A DNA stretch of 64,000 nucleotides from Sphingobacterium micropteri. Its GTDB lineage: Bacteria; Bacteroidota; Bacteroidia; Sphingobacteriales; Sphingobacteriaceae. A program made the position numbers and the translations under genes. Under the pieces are notes generated by a model that did not search any database, was not told the DNA's origin, and saw only the letters and a list, made by a program, of their open reading frames with translations. Positions within the stretch are counted from its first letter, which is position 1; each line of letters starts with the position of its first letter. Below, one piece after another: positions 25,565 to 36,454 of this stretch. Location of the stretch: NCBI RefSeq assembly GCF_014692515.1, contig NZ_JACOIK010000004.1, positions 62,001 through 126,000 of the forward strand, written 5' to 3'.

Positions 25565-28348
25565 TTATACTACAATATTGATAATCTTACCTTTCACAAA
25601 AATGACTTTTTTTACGGTCTTTCCATCCAGATAACGCTGTACGTCTACATTTGCTAATACAATTCCCTCTACTGCCTTTGCATCCAAATCTAAAGCCAAC
25701 GATAGATTCATCTTCATTTTTCCATTAACAGAGACCGGGTAAGCAAATTCTGACTCAACCAAGTAACTAGGATTAAACACAGGATATGGCGCATAGGAGA
25801 TTGTCCCTGCCTCATTTCCCAGTAATCCCCACAATTCTTCTGTAATATGAGGCGCATAAGGTTGAAGAACAATAATGAGATCCTGTAATATTTTTCGTTT
25901 ATTACATTTCAAATCAGTCAGCTCATTCACACAGATCATAAACGCCGATACAGAAGTATTGAACGAGAAACGCTCTATGTCCTCTTCTACCTTTTTGATG
26001 ATTTTATGCAGTGCCTTGTATTCTGCTTTGCTAGGCTCTTCGTCCGATATAACAAGATTTCCCTGGGCATCATGGAATAAACGCCATACCTTACGTAAAA
26101 ATTTATATACACCCTCAATACCATTTGTATTCCAAGGCTTTGATTGCTCCAATGGACCTAGGAACATCTCGTAGAGGCGGAGCGTATCGGCGCCATAGGT
26201 TTCTATAATGTCGTCCGGATTAACCACGTTGAATTTAGACTTTGACATCTTCTCCACTTCCGTACCACAAATATATTTGCCATTCTCCAAGACAAATTCC
26301 GCGTCCGCAAAGTCTGAACGAAAGGCTTTAAATCTTTCTGTATCGAGTATATCATTATAAACGATGTTTACATCAACATGCAATGGAATAGTGTTGTATT
26401 TATCTTTTAGACCATATGACACAAAAACATTTGTTCCCTTACCCTCTTCGTCAAGCACACGATACACGAAGTTAGAACGCCCTTGAATCATCCCTTGGTT
26501 GATCAACTTTTTAAAAGGTTCTTCTTCGTTGTGATATCCAAGATCTTTCAGCACTTTGTTCCAGAACCTAGAGTAGAGCAAATGACCCGTAGCATGCTCT
26601 GAACCACCGATATATAAATCTACAGATTTCCAGTAATCTACGGCTTCTTTCGATGCAAAGGTCTGGTCATTTTTGGGATCCATATAGCGGAACCAATACC
26701 AGGAAGAACCAGCCCAGCCAGGCATCGTACTCAACTCGTAATCATATTTCCCATTATACTTCCATCCTTCAGCCCTACCCAATGGAGGTTCACCTGTTTC
26801 TGTTGGCAAATACTTGTCTACCTCCGGCAGCAACAAAGGTAACTCCTCCTCTTTTATCAAATAAGGCAATCCATCTTTAAAGTATACGGGTACGGGTTCT
26901 CCCCAATAACGCTGACGACCAAAAATAGCATCGCGCATCCGATAGTTTATTTTAGCCCTACCTAAACGGAGCTCTTCCAAACGTCCGATCAATGCGGGTA
27001 AAGCTTCACTGTACGTCATACCATTGATAAAATCAGCGTTGATATAGCGACCATCTTTAGTAGGATCAGCTTCTTCTTCGATATTTTGTGCATCGGAAAT
27101 CGGAATGATCGGCAAATTAAAATGTTTTGCAAAAACATAATCCCGTTGGTCACCAGATGGTACAGCCATCACAGCTCCCGTTCCATATCCCGCCAAAACA
27201 TAGTCTGCAATCCAAATCGGCACGTCCTCTCCAGTCAATGGGTGCTTCGCGTATGAACCTGTAAAAGCACCCGATACCGTTTTGGTATCCGCCATACGAT
27301 CTAGTTCAGATTTCTTCGCAGTTTTCTCTTTATAAGATTCAATTTCAGCTCGTTGATTATCTGTAGTTAAAGTGTCAACTAATTCATGTTCCGGAGCTAA
27401 AACGATAAAAGAGACACCGAAGATGGTATCCACTCGAGTCGTAAATACTTCGATATCTGTATGCAACTGGGGTAGCAGAAATTTTACCGACGCGCCCACC
27501 GATTTCCCTATCCAGTTACGTTGCATTTCTACTAAAGGTTCCGGCCAATCCACCGTATCCAATCCGCGGAGCAAACGGTCAGCATATGCTGTAATACGCA
27601 TTGACCATTGCATCATTTTTTTCTGCTCGACAGGATATCCTCCCCGTTCAGATACACCATTAATAACCTCATCATTTGCCAATACGGTTCCCAAAGCAGC
27701 ACACCAGTTCACCGTACTTTCCCGCAAATAAGCCAGCCTATATTTTAACAACTCTCGTTGCTGCTCTTCTTCCGAAAAGCCATTCCATTCCGTAGCTGTA
27801 AACGTTAATATATCATCGTCACAAACTGCTTCAATATCCTCAGAGCCTGAGTCTTTAAACCGTGCTATTAAACTATCAATTGACTCAGCCTTATCCGTTT
27901 CTTTATTATACCAAGCATTAAACAACTGCATGAAAATCCACTGTGTCCATTTATAATAATCGGGTTCCGATGTACGCACTTCCCTCGACCAATCGTAGGA
28001 AAAGCCGATATTATCCAGTTGCTCTCTATAGCGCTTGATATTTGTTTCCGTCGTAACGGACGGATGTTGTCCCGTTTGAATAGCATATTGTTCAGCAGGT
28101 AGCCCAAATGAGTCATATCCCATGGGATGCAATACATTAAAACCTTTTAATCTTTTATATCTAGAAAAAATATCCGACGCAATATAGCCAAGCGGATGCC
28201 CTACATGCAATCCGGCACCAGACGGATAAGGAAACATGTCTAACACATAATATTTGGGTTTGTCCGTTGTCTCCGAAGGTTTAAATGTACCGTTCTCCGC
28301 CCAAAATTGTTGCCACTTCTTTTCTAACGATTGATGATTGTATTCCAT
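25565..28348 (-). CDS. leuS: leucyl-tRNA synthetase
   Basis: The 927-residue enzyme attaches leucine to tRNA-Leu. The class I HIGH motif is HVGH at residues 48-51, KMSKS is at 700-704, and the editing domain between carries the [13 protein letters not shown] block ([14 protein letters not shown]). [10 protein letters not shown] is the conserved insert region. It is of normal length for Bacteroidota and stands alone, ending just at the SatD operator cluster. Confidence 0.97.
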   Translation of the reverse strand: MEYNHQSLEKKWQQFWAENGTFKPSETTDKPKYYVLDMFPYPSGAGLHVGHPLGYIASDIFSRYKRLKGFNVLHPMGYDSFGLPAEQYAIQTGQHPSVTTETNIKRYREQLDNIGFSYDWSREVRTSEPDYYKWTQWIFMQLFNAWYNKETDKAESIDSLIARFKDSGSEDIEAVCDDDILTFTATEWNGFSEEEQQRELLKYRLAYLRESTVNWCAALGTVLANDEVINGVSERGGYPVEQKKMMQWSMRITAYADRLLRGLDTVDWPEPLVEMQRNWIGKSVGASVKFLLPQLHTDIEVFTTRVDTIFGVSFIVLAPEHELVDTLTTDNQRAEIESYKEKTAKKSELDRMADTKTVSGAFTGSYAKHPLTGEDVPIWIADYVLAGYGTGAVMAVPSGDQRDYVFAKHFNLPIIPISDAQNIEEEADPTKDGRYINADFINGMTYSEALPALIGRLEELRLGRAKINYRMRDAIFGRQRYWGEPVPVYFKDGLPYLIKEEELPLLLPEVDKYLPTETGEPPLGRAEGWKYNGKYDYELSTMPGWAGSSWYWFRYMDPKNDQTFASKEAVDYWKSVDLYIGGSEHATGHLLYSRFWNKVLKDLGYHNEEEPFKKLINQGMIQGRSNFVYRVLDEEGKGTNVFVSYGLKDKYNTIPLHVDVNIVYNDILDTERFKAFRSDFADAEFVLENGKYICGTEVEKMSKSKFNVVNPDDIIETYGADTLRLYEMFLGPLEQSKPWNTNGIEGVYKFLRKVWRLFHDAQGNLVISDEEPSKAEYKALHKIIKKVEEDIERFSFNTSVSAFMICVNELTDLKCNKRKILQDLIIVLQPYAPHITEELWGLLGNEAGTISYAPYPVFNPSYLVESEFAYPVSVNGKMKMNLSLALDLDAKAVEGIVLANVDVQRYLDGKTVKKVIFVKGKIINIVV

Positions 28349-28550
28349 AATAATGATGCTGCTAATCTGAAAGAGATGCGAAAATAGCTATTTTACATCA
28401 ATTTAGGCATAAAAGTTTCAGAATAGGCAATAAAATGTATATATTGAATGTTAAATGTCTAGGTGCTTAAGCAAATTATTCGGACGAATTGTTTCTTAAA
28501 TGCACATTATTATTTACTTTCGCATCATAATATTAGATTAAAAAGAGCGT

Positions 28551-29429
28551 ATGTCTACTCACGAAGAAGGTTCACCGAGAAAGAAAACCAAATCTGTTTA
28601 TGTATCAACGGTCATTAGTATCGCTTTGGTACTGTTGATGACAGGTTTATTAGGCTTGATTCTGGTGCACGCAAAAAATCTATCAAAATACGTCAAAGAG
28701 AATATCGTTCTCAATATCATTGTCAACGACAATGTGAATGAGGGAGATGTATTGGCGATGCAAAAGGACCTTGAAAAAGATCCTTATGTATTACGTACGG
28801 AATATATCAGTAAGGAACTGGCGGCAAAAAACCTTAAAGAAGACCTCGGAGAGGATTTCGTGGAATATCTGGGACATAATCCGCTGTTGCCTTCTATAGA
28901 CGTCTACTTAAAAGAACAATATGCCAATACAGACAGCATACAGACTTTTATTCAGAAATCAGCTAAAAACAGCCGCGTAAAAGAGGTGGTTTACCAAGAA
29001 TCACTTATTGATATGGTTAACAAGAATATCCGTATTATTGGTATTGTGGTGTTAGGCTTCACCATTGTGCTATTAATCATTGCCGTAGCACTGATTAATA
29101 ATACGATCCGCTTAGCAATTTATTCACAACGGTTTCTTATCAAGAGTATGCAGCTTATCGGCGCAACGAAGAACTTTATTCGTAAACCTTATCTCCTATA
29201 TGGTATATTCCACGGTTTATTAGGTGCCTTAATTGCTATTTTGTTATTGATATTTACCCTGCAATTTGCCCAAAAGCAAATTCCCGATCTGGTATTTTTA
29301 CGTAACTGGTATGAATTTGGTGCGATTTTCCTTATAGTAGTTGCGCTAGGGATTGTTATTTCCGGTTTCAGCACTTATTTCGCGGTAACAAAATATCTAA
29401 GAGCTAAATCACATAGTTTGTATAGATAG
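28551..29429 (+). CDS. ftsX: cell-division protein FtsX
   Basis: The 292-residue protein has an N-terminal membrane helix (about 22-43), a periplasmic domain of about 120 residues and three C-terminal helices, the FtsX layout. Features include KENIVLNIIVNDNVNE, YISKELAAKNLKEDLGEDF and the membrane block AIYSQRFLIKSMQLIGATK. With the ATPase FtsE (not in this window) it regulates cell-wall hydrolases at division. It heads the ftsX-DUF3098-uppP-truB-ribF run. Confidence 0.93.
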   Translation: MSTHEEGSPRKKTKSVYVSTVISIALVLLMTGLLGLILVHAKNLSKYVKENIVLNIIVNDNVNEGDVLAMQKDLEKDPYVLRTEYISKELAAKNLKEDLGEDFVEYLGHNPLLPSIDVYLKEQYANTDSIQTFIQKSAKNSRVKEVVYQESLIDMVNKNIRIIGIVVLGFTIVLLIIAVALINNTIRLAIYSQRFLIKSMQLIGATKNFIRKPYLLYGIFHGLLGALIAILLLIFTLQFAQKQIPDLVFLRNWYEFGAIFLIVVALGIVISGFSTYFAVTKYLRAKSHSLYR

Positions 29430-29541
29430 TAAAGTTAAAGAATTAAGGGTTAGAGAGTTAAAAAGTTAAACCATAAATGTATAAAAAGGTGAAATATAAA
29501 GGGCAATCGTATTGGTCCAATTAAATTACGAACAACGAAAT

Positions 29542-29784
29542 ATGTCAGAAAAAAAACAACATCATACCCCACCGCCAAAATTCGGCTTTGTTTTTGAAAA
29601 AATAAACTATCAACTGTTTATTGCTAGTGTACTTGTGGTTGTTCTAGGGTTCATCCTCATGACAGGCACGGAAGATATTTACAGTTTCACAAAAATAACG
29701 CTAGCACCTTTCGTAGTTGTTCTCGGATTCGCATTAGGCTTCGTTGCCATTTTATACAAACCCAAAAACAAAAAAAATAATTAA
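29542..29784 (+). CDS. DUF3098 membrane protein
   Basis: The ATG at 29542 (MSEKKQHHTPPPKFGFVFEK) gives an 80-residue protein with two membrane helices (INYQLFIASVLVVVLGFIL and LAPFVVVLGFALGFVAILY) and a Lys-rich tail. DUF3098 is nearly always found between ftsX and uppP in Bacteroidota, suggesting a role in envelope or division, but no function is known. The frame extends to 29512 without support. Confidence 0.85.
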   Translation: MSEKKQHHTPPPKFGFVFEKINYQLFIASVLVVVLGFILMTGTEDIYSFTKITLAPFVVVLGFALGFVAILYKPKNKKNN

Positions 29785-29786
29785 AA

Positions 29787-30581
29787 ATGACCTATTTTCA
29801 GGCGATTGTCTTGGCAATCATTGAAGGATTAACAGAATTTTTACCTGTTTCTTCGACAGGTCACATGATTATCGGAACAGCATTAATGGGCATGGAGCCC
29901 TCTCCTTTCGTTAAACTGTTTACCATCGTTATACAACTCGGCACCATCCTTTCCGTGTTAGTTTTATACTATCGAAGATTTTTTAAATCGCTAGACTTTT
30001 ATTATAAGTTGGTGGTAGCCGCTATTCCCGCTTCTATACTCGGGTTAGTACTCAATGATTTCATCGACTCCCTTTTAGAAAGTCCATTGATGGTAGCAGT
30101 AATGCTGGTCATCGGCGGTATTATCTTATTATTTGTGGACAAATGGTTTAACAGACCTCAAGTCGATAATTCGGACGATATCTCTTACAAACAAGCCTTC
30201 ATCATCGGTTGGTATCAATGTTTGGCACTGATTCCGGGAACATCACGTTCAGCAAGCACCATTGTTGGTGGTATGACTCAAAGCCTCACACGTAAAGCTG
30301 CCGCCGAGTTCTCTTTTTTCTTGGCGATTCCGATGATGTTGGGTGCCTCGGTTGTCAAATTGTATAAATTCATGAAGGAAGGGCATGTTTTAACCGGTGA
30401 GGAAATAAACCTCCTCATTGTGGGTAACGTGGTCGGTTTTATTGTTGCCATTATCGCTATTAAAAGCTTTATCAGCGTATTAACAAAGTATGGTTTTAAA
30501 GCATTCGGATGGTACCGTATTATCGTAGGACTCGTGATTATTGGATTATTATTGAGTGGTCATAGTTTGGAAATTATATAA
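29787..30581 (+). CDS. uppP: undecaprenyl-diphosphate phosphatase
   Basis: The 264-residue integral membrane enzyme recycles undecaprenyl pyrophosphate to the monophosphate carrier used for peptidoglycan and surface glycans. Both active-site loops are present: EGLTEFLPVSSTGHMII (residues 13 onward) and LIPGTSRSASTIVGG. Start is 2 bases after DUF3098 and the stop abuts truB, so it is in a tight operon. Confidence 0.96.
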   Translation: MTYFQAIVLAIIEGLTEFLPVSSTGHMIIGTALMGMEPSPFVKLFTIVIQLGTILSVLVLYYRRFFKSLDFYYKLVVAAIPASILGLVLNDFIDSLLESPLMVAVMLVIGGIILLFVDKWFNRPQVDNSDDISYKQAFIIGWYQCLALIPGTSRSASTIVGGMTQSLTRKAAAEFSFFLAIPMMLGASVVKLYKFMKEGHVLTGEEINLLIVGNVVGFIVAIIAIKSFISVLTKYGFKAFGWYRIIVGLVIIGLLLSGHSLEII

Positions 30582-31319
30582 ATGACAAACGTAGAAGAAA
30601 CCCTATCTTCTCCATTCGATTTTGCAGGAGGTGAGGTTCTATTGGTTGATAAACCTTTAGAATGGACAAGTTTTGATGTGGTAGGTAAACTCCGCAATAG
30701 TATGAAACCCCAGAAAATCAAAGTAGGTCATGCCGGAACTCTTGACCCCTTAGCAACGGGGTTATTGATTATTTGTACCGGTAAATTCACAAAAAGAATT
30801 GACTCCTTCCAAGCGGAAGACAAAGAATATACCGGTGTCATTACGCTAGGTACAACTACTCCCTCCTACGATTTGGAAACAGCCGTTAATCAAACATTTG
30901 ATTACACCCATATCACCGAAGCCGATATTTACGAAACAGCACTACAATTTGCGGGTGAACTTGAACAGTATCCACCTGCCCATTCCGCTATTAAAATAAA
31001 AGGCGAGCGTGTATACGAAAAAGCACGGCGCGGAGAAGATGTTGAGTTGAAAGCACGGCGTATCACCATTACGAGTTTCGATATAGAGAAAATTGAAATG
31101 CCCAACCTATATTTCCGAATCAGTTGTTCTAAAGGCACCTATATCCGCTCTATAGCACATGATTTTGGGAAGGCATTGGGAATAGGTGCCCATCTAAGTA
31201 AGCTTAGGCGCACAAAAAGCGGTGATTTTCACGTAGATGATGCCTGGAATTTGCAGGATTTAATTGAAAAAATTAAATTACACAAAACAACGATTCAACA
31301 ACAACAGACAAACAACTAA
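30582..31319 (+). CDS. truB: tRNA pseudouridine-55 synthase
   Basis: The 245-residue enzyme converts U55 of the tRNA T-loop to pseudouridine. The catalytic Asp55 is in VGHAGTLDPLATGLL; other motifs are YPPAHSAIKIKGERVYEKAR and SKGTYIRSIAHDFG. It lacks a C-terminal PUA domain, as in many Bacteroidota. It begins directly after the uppP stop. Confidence 0.96.
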   Translation: MTNVEETLSSPFDFAGGEVLLVDKPLEWTSFDVVGKLRNSMKPQKIKVGHAGTLDPLATGLLIICTGKFTKRIDSFQAEDKEYTGVITLGTTTPSYDLETAVNQTFDYTHITEADIYETALQFAGELEQYPPAHSAIKIKGERVYEKARRGEDVELKARRITITSFDIEKIEMPNLYFRISCSKGTYIRSIAHDFGKALGIGAHLSKLRRTKSGDFHVDDAWNLQDLIEKIKLHKTTIQQQQTNN

Positions 31320-31324
31320 TTATA

Positions 31325-32302
31325 GTGAAAATATATAAAAGTTTAGATGAGTTTGAACCACTCTCCAATGCTATCGTAACTATCGGTACATTTGATGGTG
31401 TACATATTGGCCATCAAAAAATTTTATCCAAATTAAGAGAATGTGCTGCAGAAAGAAATGGTGAAACGATCTTGCTTACTTTTTTTCCGCATCCCCGTCT
31501 AATCATTAATCCGGATGATGACAATTTGCGTCTCATTAACGATATAGAGGAAAAGACCCACCGGTTAGCTCTTTCGGGGATCGACCACTTAATCATTACC
31601 CCTTTTACACGTGATTTTTCCAATCAAACACCAGAAGAATATATCAGTAACGTCTTGGTGGGGCGGCTAGGCACCAAACAAATTGTGATTGGATACGACC
31701 ATCATTTTGGCAAAGATCGACAGGGATCTATCAAAGACCTGAAAGAGTTGGCAGAAATATACGATTACACGGTCGAGCAGATCCCTGAACAGGATATCGA
31801 GGATGTTGCCGTGTCATCGACCAAAATTCGAGAGTCCTTAATAAAAGGAGACATCGAAACGGCTAATAAATACTTGGGTTATTCATTCGAGTTGACAGGT
31901 ACGGTCGTCCGTGGCGATCAAATCGGTAGGGAAATCGGTTTCCCAACCGCAAACCTCAACGTACATGAACCACACAAACTTATCCCCGCCTATGGCATTT
32001 ATGCAGTAGAAGTCGAAATATACGCCAATATGTCCACGGTCCATACCGGTGAGTATGTCACGCCACAGCCCGACCGTATAGCGAAAGGAATGGCATATAT
32101 TGGTACACGTCCGACAGTGGATGGCATGAACCGAAAAATTGAGATTAATTTATTGGATTTTAAGGATGATATTTATTCTACCACCCTACGGGTGAAGTTT
32201 CTTAAATTCATCCGTCATGATCAATGGTTTGATTCGCTGGAAGCCATGCGCAATCAGATTAAAGCGGATGAAAAAAGTATTCGGGAATATTTCGGGATAT
32301 AA
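31325..32302 (+). CDS. ribF: bifunctional riboflavin kinase / FAD synthetase
   Basis: The 325-residue enzyme makes FMN and FAD from riboflavin. The N-terminal FAD-synthetase domain has TIGTFDGVHIGHQKIL and FFPHPR; the C-terminal flavokinase domain has GDQIGREIGFPTANL. The start is GTG at 31325 (no better ATG), 5 bases after truB. An insert around VEIYANMSTVHTGEYVTPQ is typical. Its stop is 1 base from the convergent ispE stop. Confidence 0.96.
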   Translation: MKIYKSLDEFEPLSNAIVTIGTFDGVHIGHQKILSKLRECAAERNGETILLTFFPHPRLIINPDDDNLRLINDIEEKTHRLALSGIDHLIITPFTRDFSNQTPEEYISNVLVGRLGTKQIVIGYDHHFGKDRQGSIKDLKELAEIYDYTVEQIPEQDIEDVAVSSTKIRESLIKGDIETANKYLGYSFELTGTVVRGDQIGREIGFPTANLNVHEPHKLIPAYGIYAVEVEIYANMSTVHTGEYVTPQPDRIAKGMAYIGTRPTVDGMNRKIEINLLDFKDDIYSTTLRVKFLKFIRHDQWFDSLEAMRNQIKADEKSIREYFGI

Positions 32303-32303
32303 T

Positions 32304-33119
32304 TTAAATCTCTTTCGGATAATAAACCTCGCCTAAACCTTTTAAGGTGGTTAAATCGACAGGCTTCGGAAATATCCCATATACGGCCGATCCAGAACCC
32401 GACATCGAAGCATATAAGGCTCCTGCGGCATACAACGCTAATTTAATCTTCCTGATGATTGGATATATCTCAAAGATACCCTCTTCAAAATCATTTTTAA
32501 CATAAAATTTCCAGTCTTGTACGGGAAGCTGCAACACTTCTCTCAAGTCATCGTTGGAGGAATTAGGCTTGACATGTTGATAGGCCTCTGCCGTAGCTAT
32601 ACTTATTTCGGGCTTAACGAGTACTAAAAATTTATCTGACAGGTCTATTGAAATAGGAGAAAAATCTGTTCCGATTCCTTCTGCATAAAGGGGTTTGTTT
32701 TGCATAAAAAAGGGGCAATCCGCTCCCAATTTGGCAGCCTCCTCTTCCAACTGTAAAGCTGAAAGTCCAATATTAAATTTCTCGTTCAGCATTTTTAATA
32801 CAAATGCGCCATCTGACGAACCTCCTCCTAGTCCTGCTCCAAACGGAATCTGCTTATGCAAATGGATATGTACTGGAGGTAAACTAAATCTTTCTGCGAG
32901 TAAGTGGTAAGCCTTTAAACACAGATTATTATCTTCTACCGGCAAATGTAGCCCTGTAATTTCCAATGTTGCTTTTGTAGCAGATTCCGTCGATATGATT
33001 TCTATAATATCGTATAACGGAAAAGGATAAAATACAGACTCCAATAGATGATAGCCATCGGCACGCTTACCGACAATATTTAGTCCGATATTGATTTTAG
33101 CGTTAGCAAATGAAATCAT
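32304..33119 (-). CDS. ispE: 4-diphosphocytidyl-2-C-methyl-D-erythritol kinase
   Basis: The 271-residue GHMP kinase phosphorylates CDP-methylerythritol in the MEP isoprenoid pathway. It starts MISFANAKINIGLNIVGKR, has the ATP loop PFGAGLGGGSSDGAF and the C-terminal SMSGSGSAVYGIF motif. It is a single gene, convergent with ribF, and normal in length. Confidence 0.96.
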   Translation of the reverse strand: MISFANAKINIGLNIVGKRADGYHLLESVFYPFPLYDIIEIISTESATKATLEITGLHLPVEDNNLCLKAYHLLAERFSLPPVHIHLHKQIPFGAGLGGGSSDGAFVLKMLNEKFNIGLSALQLEEEAAKLGADCPFFMQNKPLYAEGIGTDFSPISIDLSDKFLVLVKPEISIATAEAYQHVKPNSSNDDLREVLQLPVQDWKFYVKNDFEEGIFEIYPIIRKIKLALYAAGALYASMSGSGSAVYGIFPKPVDLTTLKGLGEVYYPKEI

Positions 33120-33444
33120 AATGCAATGATAGTTAAAAGTTCTTTTTTTCCGTAAAAAAGAACCAAAAACCTCGCTGCTTCGAATGTTTTACATTTGGGA
33201 TAGTACTAAGAATGAGTTCTGTACAGTTGTAAAACATTCGGATGCAGCATTTTAATGTTAAGGGAGGATTCATGCAATTATCCCATCCTTAACCCCTTAT
33301 TGCCACATATAAACTATTCTCGATGCGGGAGAAGTGCGAGCTAGAGATATTAAACATTCATTAAACCTTAACAGCGGAGGTTTAACGAAGCTTTTGCTAA
33401 AAAGCATCTGAGTTTGTAACTTGCAAAGTTCGTAAAGGAAATAT
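33120..33444. other. gene-free spacer with two inverted repeats
   Basis: The 325 bases hold no credible gene. GTTCTTTTTT-TCCGT-AAAAAAGAAC (33139-33163) is a 10-bp hairpin. Next, GCTGCTTCGAATGTTTTACA (33174-33193) pairs almost fully with a complement at 33228-33248 across a 34-base loop (one mismatch and one bulged base). The right part leads into the sensor gene and presumably holds its promoter. The hairpin pair resembles dispersed palindromic elements of Sphingobacteriaceae. Confidence 0.6.
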
Positions 33445-36297
33445 ATGATATTACGTATCTTAAATTTGTTGTTTTGGTTACTTCTAAGCGTATACTGTTA
33501 TGGACAGTCCATTTCCTCTATCGGGAGTCCGTACGTACAGAATTACACCAAATCGCAATATAAAGCAGGAAACCAGAATTGGAGTATTGATCAAGGACAA
33601 GATGGGGTGATATATGCTGCTAATGGTGATGGTATAATCACATTCGACGGCTCCTATTGGGAGATATATCCATTGAAAAATAAAGCGGGGGCGCGAAGTG
33701 TCCGTGTTGCGGACGACGGGAAGATATATGCGGGTGGCAAAGCGGAATTCGGTTATTTTGAAAAGAAGAACGGAAAGCTTCAATATCATTCCTTAACACA
33801 TTTGATAGAGCCCGGTGTCATCCAAAACGACGAGATATGGAAAATCCTCATCAGCGGTGATTCCATTATCTTTCAGTCATTCTCTAAATTTTATCTCCTG
33901 CATCAGGATAAAATAACGACACATTATGGAAACGGAGAACCATTCCTCTTTGCCCATAAAACAGGAGACCATATATGGCTAGAAAAGATTCCAAGTGGAC
34001 TAAGTTCCTGGGGGCCTAATGGCTTTACTCCTTTGGAAACGCGACTGACGAACGTTTTGGTACTACTTCCCTTCGGTACAAACGAGATACTGGTTGGAAC
34101 AGCAAAAAACGGTCTTTTTTTACTAAACACCAACGGAACAGCTTCCCCATGGAATACGAATTCCCAATTAAACCAACTTCTTAAAGAAGCGCAAATAAAT
34201 AACGGCATTAAGATAGATGATAACACATTTGCGTTCGGAACCATAAAAAATGGCATTTTCATTGCCGATAAAACAGGAAAAATCCTCCAACATATCCATA
34301 AACGAAATGGGCTTCAAAACAATACCGTACTTAGCATGGTATTGGATAAGCAGGGTAATATATGGGCTGGATTAGATAATGGTATCGATCGCATCGAAAT
34401 TAACTCTCCTTTTTATTACTACAAAGATATTTTTGGAGAGTTAGGTACCGTATATGCCATCAAGGTATTTCAAGACAAAATATATCTCGGAACGAATCAA
34501 GGCTTATTTTATAGCTCTTGGACAGCAGATAGTTACCTCCAACAGCTTCAATTTCAATTCATCCCTAATTCACAAGGACAAGTTTGGTCACTGGAAATAT
34601 TCAACAATCAACTTATATGTGGACATAATGATGGCACTTTTTTAGTGAAAGATAATCGTATAGAACGAATATCGAGTTGGACCGGAGGTTGGCAAAACAT
34701 CCAGCTCACACCTGACGATCCTTTTTTCATACAAGGAAATTACACCGGCATAGCGCTATTTGAAAACCGACAAGGATGGCAATTAAATCACAGGTTTAAA
34801 GAACTGAAACAAGCCGTCCTTAAACTTTATCCTTGGGAGAATAGGAGCTTTTGGGCTGTGTTAAACAATAACATTCAGCTTTTAGAACTTTCTACAACCC
34901 AGCCATCGCTAAAAACCTTAAAGACCTTCTCCTTTATAGAAGATTTCCCCGACATCCAGCGGATCACACCAACTAGTATACGGGGCAATACAGTTTTCGC
35001 GACCGATAAAGGTATTTTTATCTACGATAAGGTATTGGGAAAATTCGATGTATACAGCGATTTAAATAAATCACTCGGTTCTTTTGCCTACGCCGCTAGC
35101 ATAAAAGAGCGAGACAATGGCACTTACATTTTTATCCATGACGGACGTTTTGCTTTAGTAGAGTGGAAAGACAATAACATTCACGTTGATTCTGCCACGT
35201 TTAATGTGCTAGAGAATACGGTTATGAAAAATCATGAAAATGTGGAGTTTGCCGCGGATCGATTTCTTTTTGCGTTGGATAACGGTTTTGTTGCCTACAA
35301 TCCGCATTTCAGACATAACTTACCGATCAAAAGTCCTATCATCAAAGGGTTACAGGATATCTCCATGATGAGCGGTGATTCTATTCTTTATCTAGGCATC
35401 GAAAAATCTATTCCTTATCACCAGAACAACATACGTGTCCTATTCTCGTCCCCTTGGTATTCCAGTACGCCCTTAAAATACCAGTATCAATTAGAGGGGT
35501 ACCATAATAAATGGTCAAGTCCTTCGGAAATACCTTATATTGACTTCACGAATCTTTCTTGGGGCACCTATGTATTTAAAGTACGCGCCTTAGCCACTAA
35601 CGGACAGATTTCAGACATCAGTCAGATTACGTTCACGATTAAACCGCCATTTTATCTGCAATGGCCTGCACTTCTTTTATACCTTATTATACTGGGATTT
35701 GGTTTTATGATTGTACGACGTCGTATCATCAAAAAAATAAAACAAGATAAGCTCCAGCTGCGACATAAACTGCGTCGTCGTCAAGAAGAATTGTTGCGCC
35801 GTGAAGTCGAGCAAAACGAGAAAAAGCTCATGCAATTAAAAAATGCACAATTGGAGCAGGAATTAGCGCAAAAAAGCCGAGAGATTGCTAATGTGGCGAC
35901 GAATATCGTATACAAAAACGAACTGTTAAACAATCTGCAAGAGGAACTCCTCAACATTAAAGACAAAGGCGGCAACAAGCTATCCGCAGACCAATTGCAA
36001 AAAATAAACAAACTCATGGATAATGCCCGTAGCGATGAGCGCGATTGGGATGTCTTTGAAAAAAGCTTTAATGAGTCGCACGAAAACTTCTTCAAAAAAC
36101 TAAAGGCCGATTATCCATCCTTATCTCCAAATGATCTCAAGCTATGTGCTTATTTGCGACTCAACATGTCAAGTAAAGATATGGCGTCTCTACTCAACAT
36201 TACGACACGGGGTGTAGAGATAAGACGGTACCGTTTACGTAAAAAATTCAATCTTCCGACAGAAAAAAATCTAACAGAATTCTTATTAGAACGATAA
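33445..36297 (+). CDS. membrane-spanning beta-propeller / Y_Y_Y / HTH regulator of the PUL
   Basis: The 950-residue protein has a signal or anchor ending near YCYGQ, a periplasmic domain with many propeller-type repeats (such as TVLSMVLDKQGNIWAGLDNG), a Y_Y_Y domain (LKYQYQLEGYHNKWS), one membrane helix at about 740-760, a long basic coiled coil, and a C-terminal LuxR-like HTH: LRLNMSSKDMASLLNITTRG and VEIRRYRLRKKF. There is no kinase or receiver domain, so sensing and DNA binding sit in one chain. Placed upstream of susC in the same orientation, it likely detects a glucan fragment and activates the PUL. Confidence 0.88.
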   Translation: MILRILNLLFWLLLSVYCYGQSISSIGSPYVQNYTKSQYKAGNQNWSIDQGQDGVIYAANGDGIITFDGSYWEIYPLKNKAGARSVRVADDGKIYAGGKAEFGYFEKKNGKLQYHSLTHLIEPGVIQNDEIWKILISGDSIIFQSFSKFYLLHQDKITTHYGNGEPFLFAHKTGDHIWLEKIPSGLSSWGPNGFTPLETRLTNVLVLLPFGTNEILVGTAKNGLFLLNTNGTASPWNTNSQLNQLLKEAQINNGIKIDDNTFAFGTIKNGIFIADKTGKILQHIHKRNGLQNNTVLSMVLDKQGNIWAGLDNGIDRIEINSPFYYYKDIFGELGTVYAIKVFQDKIYLGTNQGLFYSSWTADSYLQQLQFQFIPNSQGQVWSLEIFNNQLICGHNDGTFLVKDNRIERISSWTGGWQNIQLTPDDPFFIQGNYTGIALFENRQGWQLNHRFKELKQAVLKLYPWENRSFWAVLNNNIQLLELSTTQPSLKTLKTFSFIEDFPDIQRITPTSIRGNTVFATDKGIFIYDKVLGKFDVYSDLNKSLGSFAYAASIKERDNGTYIFIHDGRFALVEWKDNNIHVDSATFNVLENTVMKNHENVEFAADRFLFALDNGFVAYNPHFRHNLPIKSPIIKGLQDISMMSGDSILYLGIEKSIPYHQNNIRVLFSSPWYSSTPLKYQYQLEGYHNKWSSPSEIPYIDFTNLSWGTYVFKVRALATNGQISDISQITFTIKPPFYLQWPALLLYLIILGFGFMIVRRRIIKKIKQDKLQLRHKLRRRQEELLRREVEQNEKKLMQLKNAQLEQELAQKSREIANVATNIVYKNELLNNLQEELLNIKDKGGNKLSADQLQKINKLMDNARSDERDWDVFEKSFNESHENFFKKLKADYPSLSPNDLKLCAYLRLNMSSKDMASLLNITTRGVEIRRYRLRKKFNLPTEKNLTEFLLER

Positions 36298-36300
36298 AAA

Positions 36301-36454
36301 ACTACATCATTATTACTACATCATCATAGTGTACAAAAAACACTAACTAAAAATATTTGAGCAAGCTCGAATTAACACTAAAAATCTAATAATCAGATAA
36401 ATAAGTCAGTAACAAACCCTTTCTGTAGCAGCACCAAACGTATGATGTAGTAAT
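36301..36454. promoter_or_regulatory. three copies of ACTACATCAT between regulator and susC
   Basis: ACTACATCAT occurs at 36301-36310 and 36315-36324 (direct, 14-bp step) and in inverted form (ATGATGTAGT) at 36442-36451. The outer pair extends to a 13-bp perfect inverted repeat (36312-36324 and 36442-36454). The susC start is 119 bases further on. The copies fit an operator or activator site of the adjacent HTH regulator; this is inferred. Confidence 0.55.

Noticed and set aside
29430..29500. AT-rich run with repeated GTTAAA-like words after ftsX
   Set aside because: Simple low-complexity sequence common in this phylum; no fixed unit length or symmetry.
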